From positions 49,328,719-49,392,718 of the forward strand of contig NC_079487.1 in assembly GCF_020520425.1 (NCBI RefSeq): 64,000 bases of DNA, given 5' to 3'. This DNA comes from Spinacia oleracea (taxonomy: Eukaryota > Streptophyta > Magnoliopsida > Caryophyllales > Amaranthaceae). A program made the position numbers and the translations under genes. Each line of letters opens with the position of its first letter. The first letter of the stretch is position 1. The notes below the pieces were generated by a model. It was not told the DNA's origin and made no database searches. It saw only the letters and a program-made list of their open reading frames with translations. Below, piece after piece: positions 45,300 to 55,346 of the stretch.

Positions 45300-47190
45300 C
45301 TATGATGTTGCCAATCCCCATTATCATCTACTTTTGTCAATTTATGCACATTTATGGCTAGTTCGATCCTAACATGTAATATTTTGTCTAAAATAGCCGT
45401 TATCGTTCCCAATTATCAACTAAAGAACTATAGTAGGAATTCTTAACCCTTTGCATGTTTAAAATACTTATTATTAGGTTTCCAATACCCATTCTCATCT
45501 AATTTGGTCAATTTATGCACATTTATGGCTCGTTCGATCCTTACATGTCATGTTTTGACTAAAATAACAGTTTTCCCTCCCAACTCTCAACTACATAACC
45601 AAAATATGAATTCTCAACCCTTTATATGTTTAAAATACTTAGTATTAGGTTGCCAATCCTCACTCTCATCTACTTTGTTCAATTTATGCACATTTAAGGC
45701 TCGTTCGATCCTTACATGTCATATTTTGACAAGAATAGCCGTTTTCGCTCCCCATTCTCAACTAAAGAACTAAAAGACGAATTCTTAATCCTTTACATGT
45801 TTAAAATACTTAGTATGAGGTTTCTAATCCCCATTATCATCTACTTTGGTCAATTTATACACATTCATGGCTCGTTCGATCCTTACATGTCATATTTTTA
45901 CTAAAATAGCTGTTTTCACTCCCAACTCTCAACTAATGAACCAAAATAGGAATCCTTCACCCTTTATATGTTTAAAGTACTTAGTATTAGGTTTCCAATC
46001 CTCATTCTCATCTACTTTGGTCAATTTATGCACATTTATGGCTCATTCGATCCTTACATGTCATATTTTTACTAAAATAGCCGTTTTCACTGCCAACTTT
46101 CAACTAATGAACCAAAATAGGAATTCTTAACCCTTTACATGTTTAAAATAAGTAATATTAGGTTTCCAATCCTAATTCTCATCTACGTTGGTCAATTTAT
46201 GCACATTTATGGCTCGTTCGATCCTTACATGTCATATTTTGACAAAAATAGCCGTTTTCACTCCAAATTCTCAACCAAAGAACCAAAATAGAAATTCTTA
46301 ACCCTTTACATGTTTAAAATACGTATTATTAGGTTTCCAATCCTTATTCTCATCTAATTATGTCAATTCATGCACATTTAAGGCTAGTTCGATCCTTTCA
46401 TGTCATATTTTGACTAAAATAGCCGTTTTCGCTCCCAACTCTCAAATAATGAACAAAAATAAGAATTATTAACCCTTTACATGTTAAAAATACTTAGTAT
46501 TAGGTTTCCGATCCTCATTCTCATCTACTTTGGTCAATTTATGCACGGTTATGGCTCGTTTGATCGTTATATGTCTTATTTTGACTAAAATAGCTTTTTT
46601 TGCTCCCAACTCTCAACTTATAAACCAAAATAGGAATTCTAAACCCTGTGCATGTTTAATACACTTAGTATTAGGTTTTTAATCCTCCTTCTTGTCTACT
46701 TTGGTCAATTTATGCACATCTAAAGCTCGTTTGGGTCGTTATAGGTCATATGTAGCCTAAAATGGCATTTTCGCTCCCCACTTTCACAAAATGAACCTAA
46801 GAACTCATTATTAACCACTTATATGTTTAATATTATTAGTTTAAGGTTTTTGTTATCCATATATGACTATGAATGCACATCGAAAGCTCGTTTAAGGCGT
46901 TATAGGTCATATGTAGCCTAAAATTGCATTTTCGTTCCCAACTTTCAAAAACCTAACCTAAGTAAACATTCTTAACCATTTAAATGTTTAATATGATTAG
47001 TTTAAGGTTTATAATACTCATTACAAGCTATATATGTACATCTAAAGCTCGTTTGAGTCGTTATAGGTCATATGTAGCCTAAAATGGCATTTTTGCTCCC
47101 AACTTTCAAAAAACGAACCTAATTAAACATATTTTGACTAAAAAATCTGTTTTCACTCCCAACTCCCAACTCTCAACTAATATTATATTT
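45300..47190. repeat. 171-bp tandem satellite, about 11 monomers
   Basis: The marker TTTATGCAC recurs at 45341, 45512, 45683, 45854, 46025, 46196, 46367, 46538 and 46709, an exact 171-bp period for nine steps. Two further monomers at the right are about 161 bp apart and more diverged (TCTAAAGCTCGTTTGAGTCG). Monomers contain GGTTTCCAATCC, TCGTTCGATCCTTACATG and CTAAAATAGCCGTTTTC. Short open frames in the array (45504-45773, 45846-46130) are period by-products. Confidence 0.95.
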
Positions 47191-47232
47191 AACTTAATTT
47201 AATTTATTAGTTTGCATGTTGTTCTATTAAAG

Positions 47233-47337
47233 GTTTTCAATACTCCAAGGGAGAAACCCTTTGCCAAAGAGGAGATGCATGAAGTTCGAGACAAGTGGGC
47301 TACTTACTTCACTGATTGTGAAATACCCTCGTTGTAA
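47233..47337 (+). pseudogene. orphan 3'-terminal exon, unidentified host protein
   Basis: After an AAAG acceptor, 34 codons read VFNTPREKPFAKEEMHEVRD then KWATYFTDCEIPSL and stop. The charged amphipathic composition and clean splice-acceptor context look like the last exon of a real gene. I could not name the protein. It lies between the satellite and the right end of the CACTA-like element, so capture is likely. Confidence 0.4.
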
Positions 47338-47615
47338 ATAGAACAAGATAGTAGTTATCCATGACTCTAAAATTAATTTGTTATTTATTGATTTAATTAA
47401 ATTTGAATTAATGTGGTAATATTATTGTAAACTTGGAATTTATCTAATTTTTGAGGAATGTCAACGTGATGTTTGGTGAAAGAGTCTGCTATAAATTAAT
47501 ATGTATTGGAGAACTTATTTAAAAAAAAAAAAAAAAATTGAAATTATATTGCAAAATTGTTTTTTTAAAAAATAAATAATCACAAAAGTGGCGCTAGCTT
47601 ATACCTTTGAGCTTC

Positions 47616-47656
47616 ACAAAGGTGGCGCTAGTTGGTAATAAGCGCCACCTTTGTGA
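47616..47656. repeat. hairpin with a GGTGGCGCTA arm
   Basis: CACAAAGGTGGCGCTA and TAAGCGCCACCTTTGTG face each other over about 8 bases. Another AAAAGTGGCGCTAGC copy lies at about 47585. These look like subterminal repeats of the CACTA-like element. Confidence 0.75.
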
Positions 47657-47752
47657 ATTGGCCAAATGTGACAATGCCATGTGATGCACTTGTAAAGTGC
47701 CACATATACCCATATTTTAAGAGTCACCTTTGATATTTTTTCTATAAGGTTA

Positions 47753-47980
47753 TGAACAATATAAACAATATAATTCATGCGAAAAAACCATAAAGCCAGG
47801 AATCCAAATTCATTGCCACATTGTCAATTAGCATAATTTAGGGTACATACAATTTGATACATGCCTTCCCTAGCTGCTCCCGAACCGAACAAGAACAAGT
47901 CTTTATATATAGCTCCAAGTGTCGCCCCTCCGAAGATAGACCACATCACGTTTGGATCCGCCTTAGGTTCAACCAACTAG
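47753..47980 (-). repeat. diverged 3' end of a Copia-family LTR, inverted
   Basis: The stretch matches 38312-38530 of the solo LTR: CATAAAGCCAGGAATCCAAA, TAGCATAATTTAGG, TCCCTAGCTGC-CCCGAACC and GGATCCGCCTTAG. Divergence is much higher than between the other copies, so this is the oldest family member here. Its outer edge abuts the CACTA-like right end. Confidence 0.85.
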
Positions 47981-48062
47981 GTTATTATAGGGGGTTTTTT
48001 CGTACACATCTTTTTTGTATTTTCCCCTACGGAAAGGATATGTATGTTTTTGGATTTAGAAA

Positions 48063-48071
48063 GAGTCGCCA
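48063..48071 (-). other. primer-site-like motif beside the Ogre-like LTR
   Basis: On the minus strand TGGCGACTC follows the LTR, the same motif as at 45163. It marks 48075 as about the 3' border of the LTR. Confidence 0.5.
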
Positions 48072-48074
48072 CCA

Positions 48075-50164
48075 AACATTTTTAAGGGTCCCGTTTGGAA
48101 AGACCAAAGTTGATTCTTTAGTGGATAAGGCATTGAATCTTAGAAACGGATGGGTGAGATCCGGGCAAGGAAACAAAATGCTTATTCCGCGAGCTTTAAA
48201 AATTGTATTCGAGTGCATGGCAAAGAGCATTTTCGAATAACCCTAGTCATGACACTATGTGGGTTTGAACTATGAATTTAGCACATATAATTTCTACTTG
48301 TATTGTGACCACTTCGCTTTAAAGTTAATTTGAGGGAACCTAAGGCCGGTTTGTCCAAGAAATTATCTTTGTTAAGCGTGATGTAACTTTGCATTTTATT
48401 GTATTTAGCATGCGAGGTGATGAAAGCAATAAAAAAGTAAACGACCATCACAATAAATAAAGGAATTATTGAAAGTGCGTACAAAACCACATCATCTCAA
48501 AATGAGATGAGTAAAGAATGCGGAATTTAAATAGCAATAATAAAGGTGCAAAATTGAAGTGCAATATTGAAAGGTGTTATTGAAACTGCGGGTATTGAAG
48601 TGCATTATTGAAAAGGTGCGATATTGAAATTGAACTATTGTATTTGAGATCCGAACGCCAAACGACTACTTAATAATAAGTGCGTCTGACACGGATTCAA
48701 GTCTAAAAATCTCGACTTTAGGACAAGTTGCTCATCCAATAGTGTCTTAGATTTTGGACATAGAAATTGAACTTGAAATATTGAATCTTGAATATTGAAC
48801 TTAGGAGTCTTGAATCTCAAAGATTAGACCTTTTAATGTTAAAAAGGTTTCACCTTTGATATGCTCCATAACTTGAAAATGATTCTAGTTTAAAGAAGTG
48901 ATTACAAACAACCTTAAACATCATAGAATCTTGAAAATGAAACTTGTACTTGAATATTGAACTTAGGAGTCTTGAATCTCAAAGTTAGACCTTTAAATGT
49001 TGAAAAGGCCTCACCTTTGATTTGCTCCATAACTTGAAAATGATTCTAGTTTAAGGAAGTGATTACAAACAACCTTAAACATCATGGAATCCATAACTTT
49101 GTACTTGAATCATAGAAAGTGTAGATTTTGTAAAATATGTGATTGTTGTAAGTGACACTTTTGAGAGCAAAAGTGTCAACTTTACTAATCATTTTGGAAG
49201 AAAAATTGAATCTTGCATGGTTTAATTGAAATGGTGTCTTTGGACAATTATTTGGAGAGGGTTTTAAGTATGAAACCTCCCCAAAGATGACACCTTTGAA
49301 TGGTTTTCCTATTTACCAAAGGTATGAACCCTAAATGGTAATCTCATGCGATTTTTGTATTAGAAATGTGGGAAAGTAAAACACATAGTAGATTTAGGTA
49401 GGGATTAGGAATTACCTAGTTAGGGTTAGGTTGGAATTCCTTTTAGATCTCCCAATTGCTTGAACACTTGAGATTGTATAGGAATTTGAAGATTGAATGT
49501 TGATTTTGGGTTTTGATTTTTGAGATTGAATTTCAGAATTATGACGTTCTGATTATAATTTGGTGCCCTAAAATGCTTATTTATCAGGGTTTAAATAGAA
49601 AATTAGATGGCTAAACGCCAAATGCCAGCTGCGCCCAGCGCAGAGGCTGGCATCTGGTGCCGCTTACGTGGCATAGGAAACGCCAAAGCAAGGACGATGA
49701 CACCGTCCTTGCATTTGGCTTTAGTGAATGTACCTTTGCACGAAATGTACGGACTTTGGCATGTAGAATTTTCTTAATGGGTAAGGATTTTATTTTGCGG
49801 CTAAAAACTAGTCGTTTTCGGGTTTTTGAATTCAGTTTTACGGGACGAGGCCTGGCTTGCTCGGTTTTGGGGGTCAGCGCCTGAATTTGGATTGCTTAGT
49901 GTCATTTCGACTGGAAAAGGTCTTGTAAAACCAATGGAGAGGTCCATTGGGTGAGTTTGTATTTGTATTTTGAAATTGATTTTAGGAAATTGAATTTTGT
50001 ACCGAGTTCCGTAATGGGAACGAGCTCGGGAATTGGACTTTGGATCTTGGACTTTGGAATCATCGTTTAGCAATAGGGACTTCTGCACGGAGTTGCACCA
50101 ACCACCAAAAAGAATAATAGTATCGTCATCATCCCATAAGGGAGACACGATTTAGGTGTCTACA
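48075..50164 (-). repeat. 2.1-kb LTR of an Ogre/Tat-like gypsy element, inverted
   Basis: On the minus strand it starts TGTAGACACCTAAATCGTGT at 50164, preceded by a purine tract (AAAGTGGGGGCTTC, 50165-50178), and ends near 48075 before a primer-site motif. A purine tract on one side and a primer site on the other means one LTR shared by two element bodies. The body to the left is reduced to about 80 bp. The one to the right was interrupted by Copia copy B and resumes at 63856. A 162-bp tandem duplication lies inside at 48791-49112. Confidence 0.65.
48791..49112. repeat. 162-bp tandem duplication in the Ogre-like LTR
   Basis: AATATTGAACTTAGGAGTCT begins at 48791 and again at 48953. The two units also share CTTTGAT-TGCTCCATAACTTG and ACAACCTTAAACATCAT. 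They differ at several positions. Confidence 0.85.
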
Positions 50165-50280
50165 GAAGCCCCCACTTTGACTGAGCTTCTGGTTAGGAAA
50201 GCGCAAGTCAAAGTTTTCGAATAGGGACGGAGAATGGTCAAGATGTTCTGCAATCAAGACCATTCTTTGTACGCCGGTAC

Positions 50281-51666
50281 TGAAGGAAATAATGCCCTTG
50301 GTCCAAGTATGCATTCTATGTTAAGTCTAATAAATGCGGTTCAGTATTAATTAACAAGTTAATAATTCAGTGAGATCAAGTGAGCTGAATGCCTAGCTAG
50401 AGGCCGCTTCAGTTCAAGTGGAATTAATGATATTAATCCACAGCTTACTCTTGACTGAACCCGTAGGGTCACACAAATAGTACGTAAACGGATCAAGTAT
50501 TTAATGGCATTAGATACTCCATCTATGGATATTCGGAATCGACGGATCTTGGTTTCAGTGGGAGCTGAGATCGTCACAGGCAAGAAATGAATACTCCGGA
50601 AACGATGATATTGCCGGAAACGGAAATATGGATCGTATCGGAAATATAAATATTATCCAAGTCGTAGATGTTGCCGGAAACGGAAACATGGTACGTATCG
50701 GAAAATATTATCGGAAATGGAAATATTACCAGAATCGGAAATATTGCCGGAAACGGAAATATTGTCAGAATCGGAAATATTATCGGAATCGGAAAATAAT
50801 TCCGGAAACGGAAATATTAAATATTTGTTCGAAACGGAAATTGATTCCGGAATCGGAAATATTAAATATTGTTCGTATCGGAAATGAATTCCGGAACCGG
50901 GAATTTAATCGGAATCGTATCGTACGAATTAGCATCGGACGAGGCCTGCCGGACGAAGGCCCAGCACGAAGTCGGGCCATCGCCCAGCAAGCCAAACGCG
51001 CGCCATAAGCCCAGCCAAGGCAGCGCCCAGGCCTACCGCAAGGCAGGCCCAGCGCGCGCCAAGGCCACGACTGCGTGGGCCTCGCTGCGTGGGCTGCTGC
51101 TCGCACGCACGCGCATGGGCGGCCCTTGTGGCTGCCGTGTGTGTGTGAGTTTGTGTTCATGCATGATTCCTAAAACTATTAGAATTAGTACATGATTAAA
51201 TTCCTATTCCTAAAAGGATAAATTAATTAATTAGAGTTCTTGTAGGATTCTAAGTTTAATTAATTCGTATCCTACTAGGATTCCAATTCCCTTTCCATAA
51301 CTCTATAAATACGTGCCTAGGGTCACATATTTTAGAAGATTAATTCAAGTATTCAAAGTGAGTTTTGAGAGAAAAATTCAGCCATATTTCTTACCTAAGA
51401 GTGCCGAAAATTCTAGTACCTTAAGGGCGATTCTAGTTGGTCAATCTTAAGGCGGATCCGGACGTGCTGTGGACTATCTACGGAGGGACGACACTTGGAG
51501 TCCTGAAGACTTGTTCTTGTTCGGTTCGGGCGCAGCTAGGGAAGGCACGCAACAAAGAGTATGCATCTAAATTATGCTATATGATTATGTGTAAATAATA
51601 TGTATTCCTGGCTTAATGGTTGTTTCCGCATGATTTATGTATTATCATATGTATCATAACCTAACA
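50281..51666 (+). repeat. 5' LTR of Copia copy B
   Basis: The LTR is 1386 bp with the CGGAAATATT motif array at about 50590-50915 and TATA at 51303-51311. It is almost identical to the reassembled 3' LTR. Open frames inside (50359-50583, 50628-51008) recur in every LTR and are not genes. Confidence 0.96.
51303..51311 (+). promoter_or_regulatory. TATA box of the copy B 5' LTR
   Basis: CTATAAATA is the expected promoter for the copy B transcript. It is conserved in all LTRs of the family. Confidence 0.65.
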
Positions 51667-51667
51667 G

Positions 51668-51681
51668 TGGTATCACGAGCC
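51668..51681 (+). other. primer-binding site of Copia copy B
   Basis: TGGTATCACGAGCC is the same as in copy A, with an extra C compared with the usual tRNA-Met site. Confidence 0.8.
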
Positions 51682-52139
51682 CCTTATTATTTTCATAATC
51701 TAAATTGCTAAACATGGTTAAATATTACAAATTTGCAAGAATTAAAAGGGGTGATTAATTTTCGTAATTGTTAATTAATTGCAAATTGCGTTTATTTAAT
51801 TATACGTGCGCAGTTTTTCGGCAGTTTCTTCGTTACTCATCCAAATCGAGTGATTTTTGTGTCAATTCCGCATGTAAAAGGCATTCTAAAATTTTGACAA
51901 AAATAATATTTTTCATAATTAATTATAATTTAATTAGAAACCTATGATTAAAAACCACCATAAAAATTGTAAATTTATGATAAATTTTAAATTTTTATGA
52001 CCTAGGCTTGAATCCATAATAATCGGAAATCAATTAAATAATAAATTTTCGATTTTTCGCCCTAAAATTATGAAATTAATATTATTTATTAATTTGTCAT
52101 TAATTTTAAAATATAAATTTTAAATTTTTATGCGATTCG

Positions 52140-52790
52140 TTCATATAACTTGCACGCACAAAGCAATGGACGCTTCGTGTTATCCTTAAGGGGTGTTGTA
52201 TAATGCGGGCATGCGACGACGAGCAAGGGAGCTCGTCGCCCGTGCGGCACGAATGCAATGAGCAAGGGCATGGTGCACGAGCACAAGGCAGCAGCCCTGC
52301 CTTGTGTCGTGGGCCACGAGCTATGAACAAATGGGCATGGGCGAAAGGCAAGCCAAGGCAGTCGCGTGTGGGCAGCAAGCGAGCTGCGCCACAACGCGCA
52401 CTGCCTCGCGCAAGCGCGCGCAGCCTCGCGCGCAGCGAGCGCAAGCTCGCGTGCCACGAGCGCTGCGCCCAGCGTTAAACGCGCGCAATTGCTCGCGCAC
52501 AGCGAGCGATGGCTCGCGCGCACAGCGAGCAATGGCTCGCGCGCACAGCGAGCAATGGCTCGCGCGCACAGCGAGCGATGGAGCGCGCGCAGCGTGCGCT
52601 GGCGAGCGCGCACAGCGAGCGATGGCTCGCGTGCGTCGAGCGCTGGCGCGCGCGCAGCAAGCACCACAGCGTGCGATGGCTTGCGATGGAGATGCAGCAG
52701 CTATGCGACGAGCGCATGGGCTGCGCGCACATGGCCAGCGATGGTTGTGTGCGTGCGGCTCATGGGAGTGCGATGCGTAGGGTGTTTGCG
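52140..52790. repeat. GC-rich hairpin-repeat island in the Copia leader (copy B)
   Basis: This is the counterpart of 25860-26530, with tandem GGCTCGCGCGCACAGCGAGC units between about 52480 and 52625. It has one unit arrangement different from copy A, so the array changes length between copies. No real gene is implied by the open frames on both strands. Confidence 0.85.
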
Positions 52791-54230
52791 TTGCGATTAG
52801 ATCGTTTTGAAAGTTTAATCTGAAATTTTTCAGTTTACGTAATTTTAATTAATTTTAAAATTAATAATTTAAATTATTTTCTTGGATTTTGATTTTGAAT
52901 ATTGTAATTATAATAAATTTTATTTATTCTAATTATTTTACTAAAATTAAAATCATGAATTAATTTAAATACGACTGAAATTAAATTAAACTTTTGGATT
53001 CAATTATAAATTTATATGAGCTTTAAATTTTAATTAAATTTGTATGTTTCCGGTTAGACTAGAAATACATTTTTATGTTTAAAATTTGTAAAGCACATGA
53101 ATTTATTGGTTTAAGTGGGAGCCCTTTTAGTCATAAACTCTTGATTAGGTCTACAAATCCTTAAGGTTAAAACAACTTGATTAGAATTAGTAAGGACTGA
53201 ATAATTGGTAGATTATTGGTGCCCTTGATTAATTGCTGCAAATGTTTACGTGATGCATAATGTGTTTTACTAACCAGCTATGTGGGCCATTCATGATAAT
53301 GAATGGGTGAATGGTATATATTGTATATGTACTGTTTTGCAGGCTATGAAGTGACTAGTATGGCCCAAATAGGATAGAAAATATGGTCTGCGTACCATTA
53401 ATTTGAATGTAATTGGTCTAAAGTACCAAAGTTATTTTTCAATTCAAATATGGTCTGCGTACCATCAAATAGTTGTAATTAGTTATAGCTTATCCTATTT
53501 GAAGAAAATGGTGCCTCCCACGGAGATTTTCAAGGCGGACTTTGAAGTCAAAGCTTCAAGATGAAGTCGGGCCATACTAGATCACATTTATCTTATGCAT
53601 GTTTTAAGTTATTTATTGCTTTTAAATATGTCTTAAAATGCATGAGATCAAAAGCTTGATTATGTTGCATGATTAAGGATTTTAGTTCACTTAAAATCTA
53701 ACCAACATAGTAAGAGCCTTAAGTTCCAAACTTAAAAATTGAGTTAAAAGGTGCCATGCCAAAATATACACTTGCTTGGATATCCTTTACATCAATCTAG
53801 TAATAGTTTTCGCTCAGCGAGGTGTTACTTATTGGTCCTAAAGGGGCAAGGTACACAAATAATTGTGAGTACATGTTAGTTTTGGTGAAACTCAACGATA
53901 TAAGTAAGGAGTCCTTTTATGTCGTGGCAAAATCGATAGGTTTACCTAATAAGTTCTTAGACGTACCTATCAACCAAGAATAGTTTCTAGACTATTAGCA
54001 AAAGGCTTTTGCTTACCTAAGATGTTCTAGGATTAAGTCGACAAACTGTGCTTAGTTCTTCAATGATTTTAGGATCTTGGAATCATTTTATTCACATCTG
54101 CCGGAACACATAACTTGAATAAAATGCTTAATAAACATTGAATTATGCATGTATGCTAGAATTTAAGTTTATTAAGAGAAACTGTGAATGGTTATTTATC
54201 TGTTTATTCTTTTCAATTGTAGTTTTTAAT

Positions 54231-55346
54231 ATGGCAAACAACAATTCATTCAACATTCGATCAATTCTCGAAAAGGAGAAGTTGAACGGGAAAAACTTCC
54301 TTGACTGGCAAAGGAACTTGCAAATAGTTCTTATGCAGGAAGAAAAGGAGTATGTCCTAGATGAGGCGATGCCCGAAGCTGCAGGCGACGGGGTCACTCA
54401 GGTAGCCCTCAATCGTTGGATTGATGCCAACAAGGATGTGAAATGTCTAATGCTCGCCACCATGAGTGCGGATCTGCAGAAAACGTTCATCAACTCAGAT
54501 GCTTTCACAATCATCAGTGAGTTGAAGAACATGTTCCAAGATCTGGCTCGAGTCAAAAGATTCGAGACTCATAGGCAAATTCTTGAGACCAAGCTTAAGA
54601 AAGGCGAGCCCGTAAGTCCACATGTTCTCAAAATGATTGGACTCATTGAGAATATGAGTCGGCTGGATCAGCAATTTTCTCAGGAAATGGCTATAGACAC
54701 CATCCTCCATTCTCTTCATAGCGGGTATGATCAGTTCAAACTGAACTACAGTATGAATAGTCTGGACAAAACGCTCACTGAGCTTCACGGTATGCTGAAG
54801 ACCGCTGAAAAGACGCTCAAAAGTGATAAGCAGGATGTGCTTATGGTGCGTGGGGGCAAGTTCAAGAAATCTGGAAAGAAGAGGAATGCTAAGAAAGGTG
54901 GCAACAAGGCCAGCCCAACTAAGCAAACTGGCGCCAAATCTGTAAAGAGGAAGGTCAGTCAACCCACTTCTGAATCCGAGTGCTTCTACTGCAAGAAGAA
55001 GGGGCATTGGAAGAGAGATTGCTTGAAGCTAAAGGAAGATCAGAAGAACGGAACAGTCGTTCCATCTTCAGGTATTTTCGTTATAGACTGTATACTTGCT
55101 AATTCAACTTCTTGGGTATTAGATACAGGTTGTGGCTCACACTTATGTTCCAATCCACAGGGACTAAGAAGAAGTAGAAAGTTAAGCAAGGGTGAAGTCG
55201 ACCTACGTGTGGGAAATGGAGCACGGATTGCTGCATTAGCTGTAGGAACTTACTATTTGTCGTTGCCCTCCGGGCTAGTTTGGAACTGGAAGAATGTTTC
55301 CATGTTCCAAGTCTTACTAAAAACATCATTTCAGTTTCTTGCTTAG
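54231..55346 (+). CDS. Copia gag and aspartic protease (copy B), frame broken at the end
   Basis: Gag builds the particle. I choose ATG 54231 (MANNNSFNIRSILEK), after a TTGTAG acceptor-like site; the open frame extends 93 bases upstream without a domain. Residues 10-200 resemble the Copia gag core (LNGKNFLDWQRNLQIVL, then MFQDLARVKRFETHRQIL). A Lys-rich linker leads to a CCHC zinc knuckle at residues 251-264 (CFYCKKKGHWKRDC). The protease active site is DTGC at 298-301 (SWVLDTGCGSHLC). The frame is lost near 55275 by what appears to be a one-base deletion in a T run: the next frame, from 55280, continues the expected LEECFHVPSL. Apart from that the gag part is fully open. Confidence 0.9.
   Translation: MANNNSFNIRSILEKEKLNGKNFLDWQRNLQIVLMQEEKEYVLDEAMPEAAGDGVTQVALNRWIDANKDVKCLMLATMSADLQKTFINSDAFTIISELKNMFQDLARVKRFETHRQILETKLKKGEPVSPHVLKMIGLIENMSRLDQQFSQEMAIDTILHSLHSGYDQFKLNYSMNSLDKTLTELHGMLKTAEKTLKSDKQDVLMVRGGKFKKSGKKRNAKKGGNKASPTKQTGAKSVKRKVSQPTSESECFYCKKKGHWKRDCLKLKEDQKNGTVVPSSGIFVIDCILANSTSWVLDTGCGSHLCSNPQGLRRSRKLSKGEVDLRVGNGARIAALAVGTYYLSLPSGLVWNWKNVSMFQVLLKTSFQFLA

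Larger units (their letters stand above)
41273..47748. mobile_element. probable old CACTA-like element carrying gene fragments
   Basis: The left end reads CAGTAGTAGAAAAATCTTC, one base off a standard CACTAGTAGAAAAA start. The inverted right end near 47748 shares TAGAAAAA then TCAAA-GTG-C-C-TTAAA, about 24 of 31 positions. The last bases of the right end seem lost. AAG flanks both sides. The right interior has GGTGGCGCTA and AGCGCCACC inverted motifs typical of subterminal arrays. Contents are a ribophorin I fragment, a MITE, an Ogre-like LTR, a satellite array and a terminal exon. The boundaries are inferred from degenerate repeats and should be treated as tentative. Confidence 0.42.

Noticed and set aside
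52106-52823. Overlapping frames up to 179 codons
   Set aside because: Same GC-rich island in copy B; no domain or start context.
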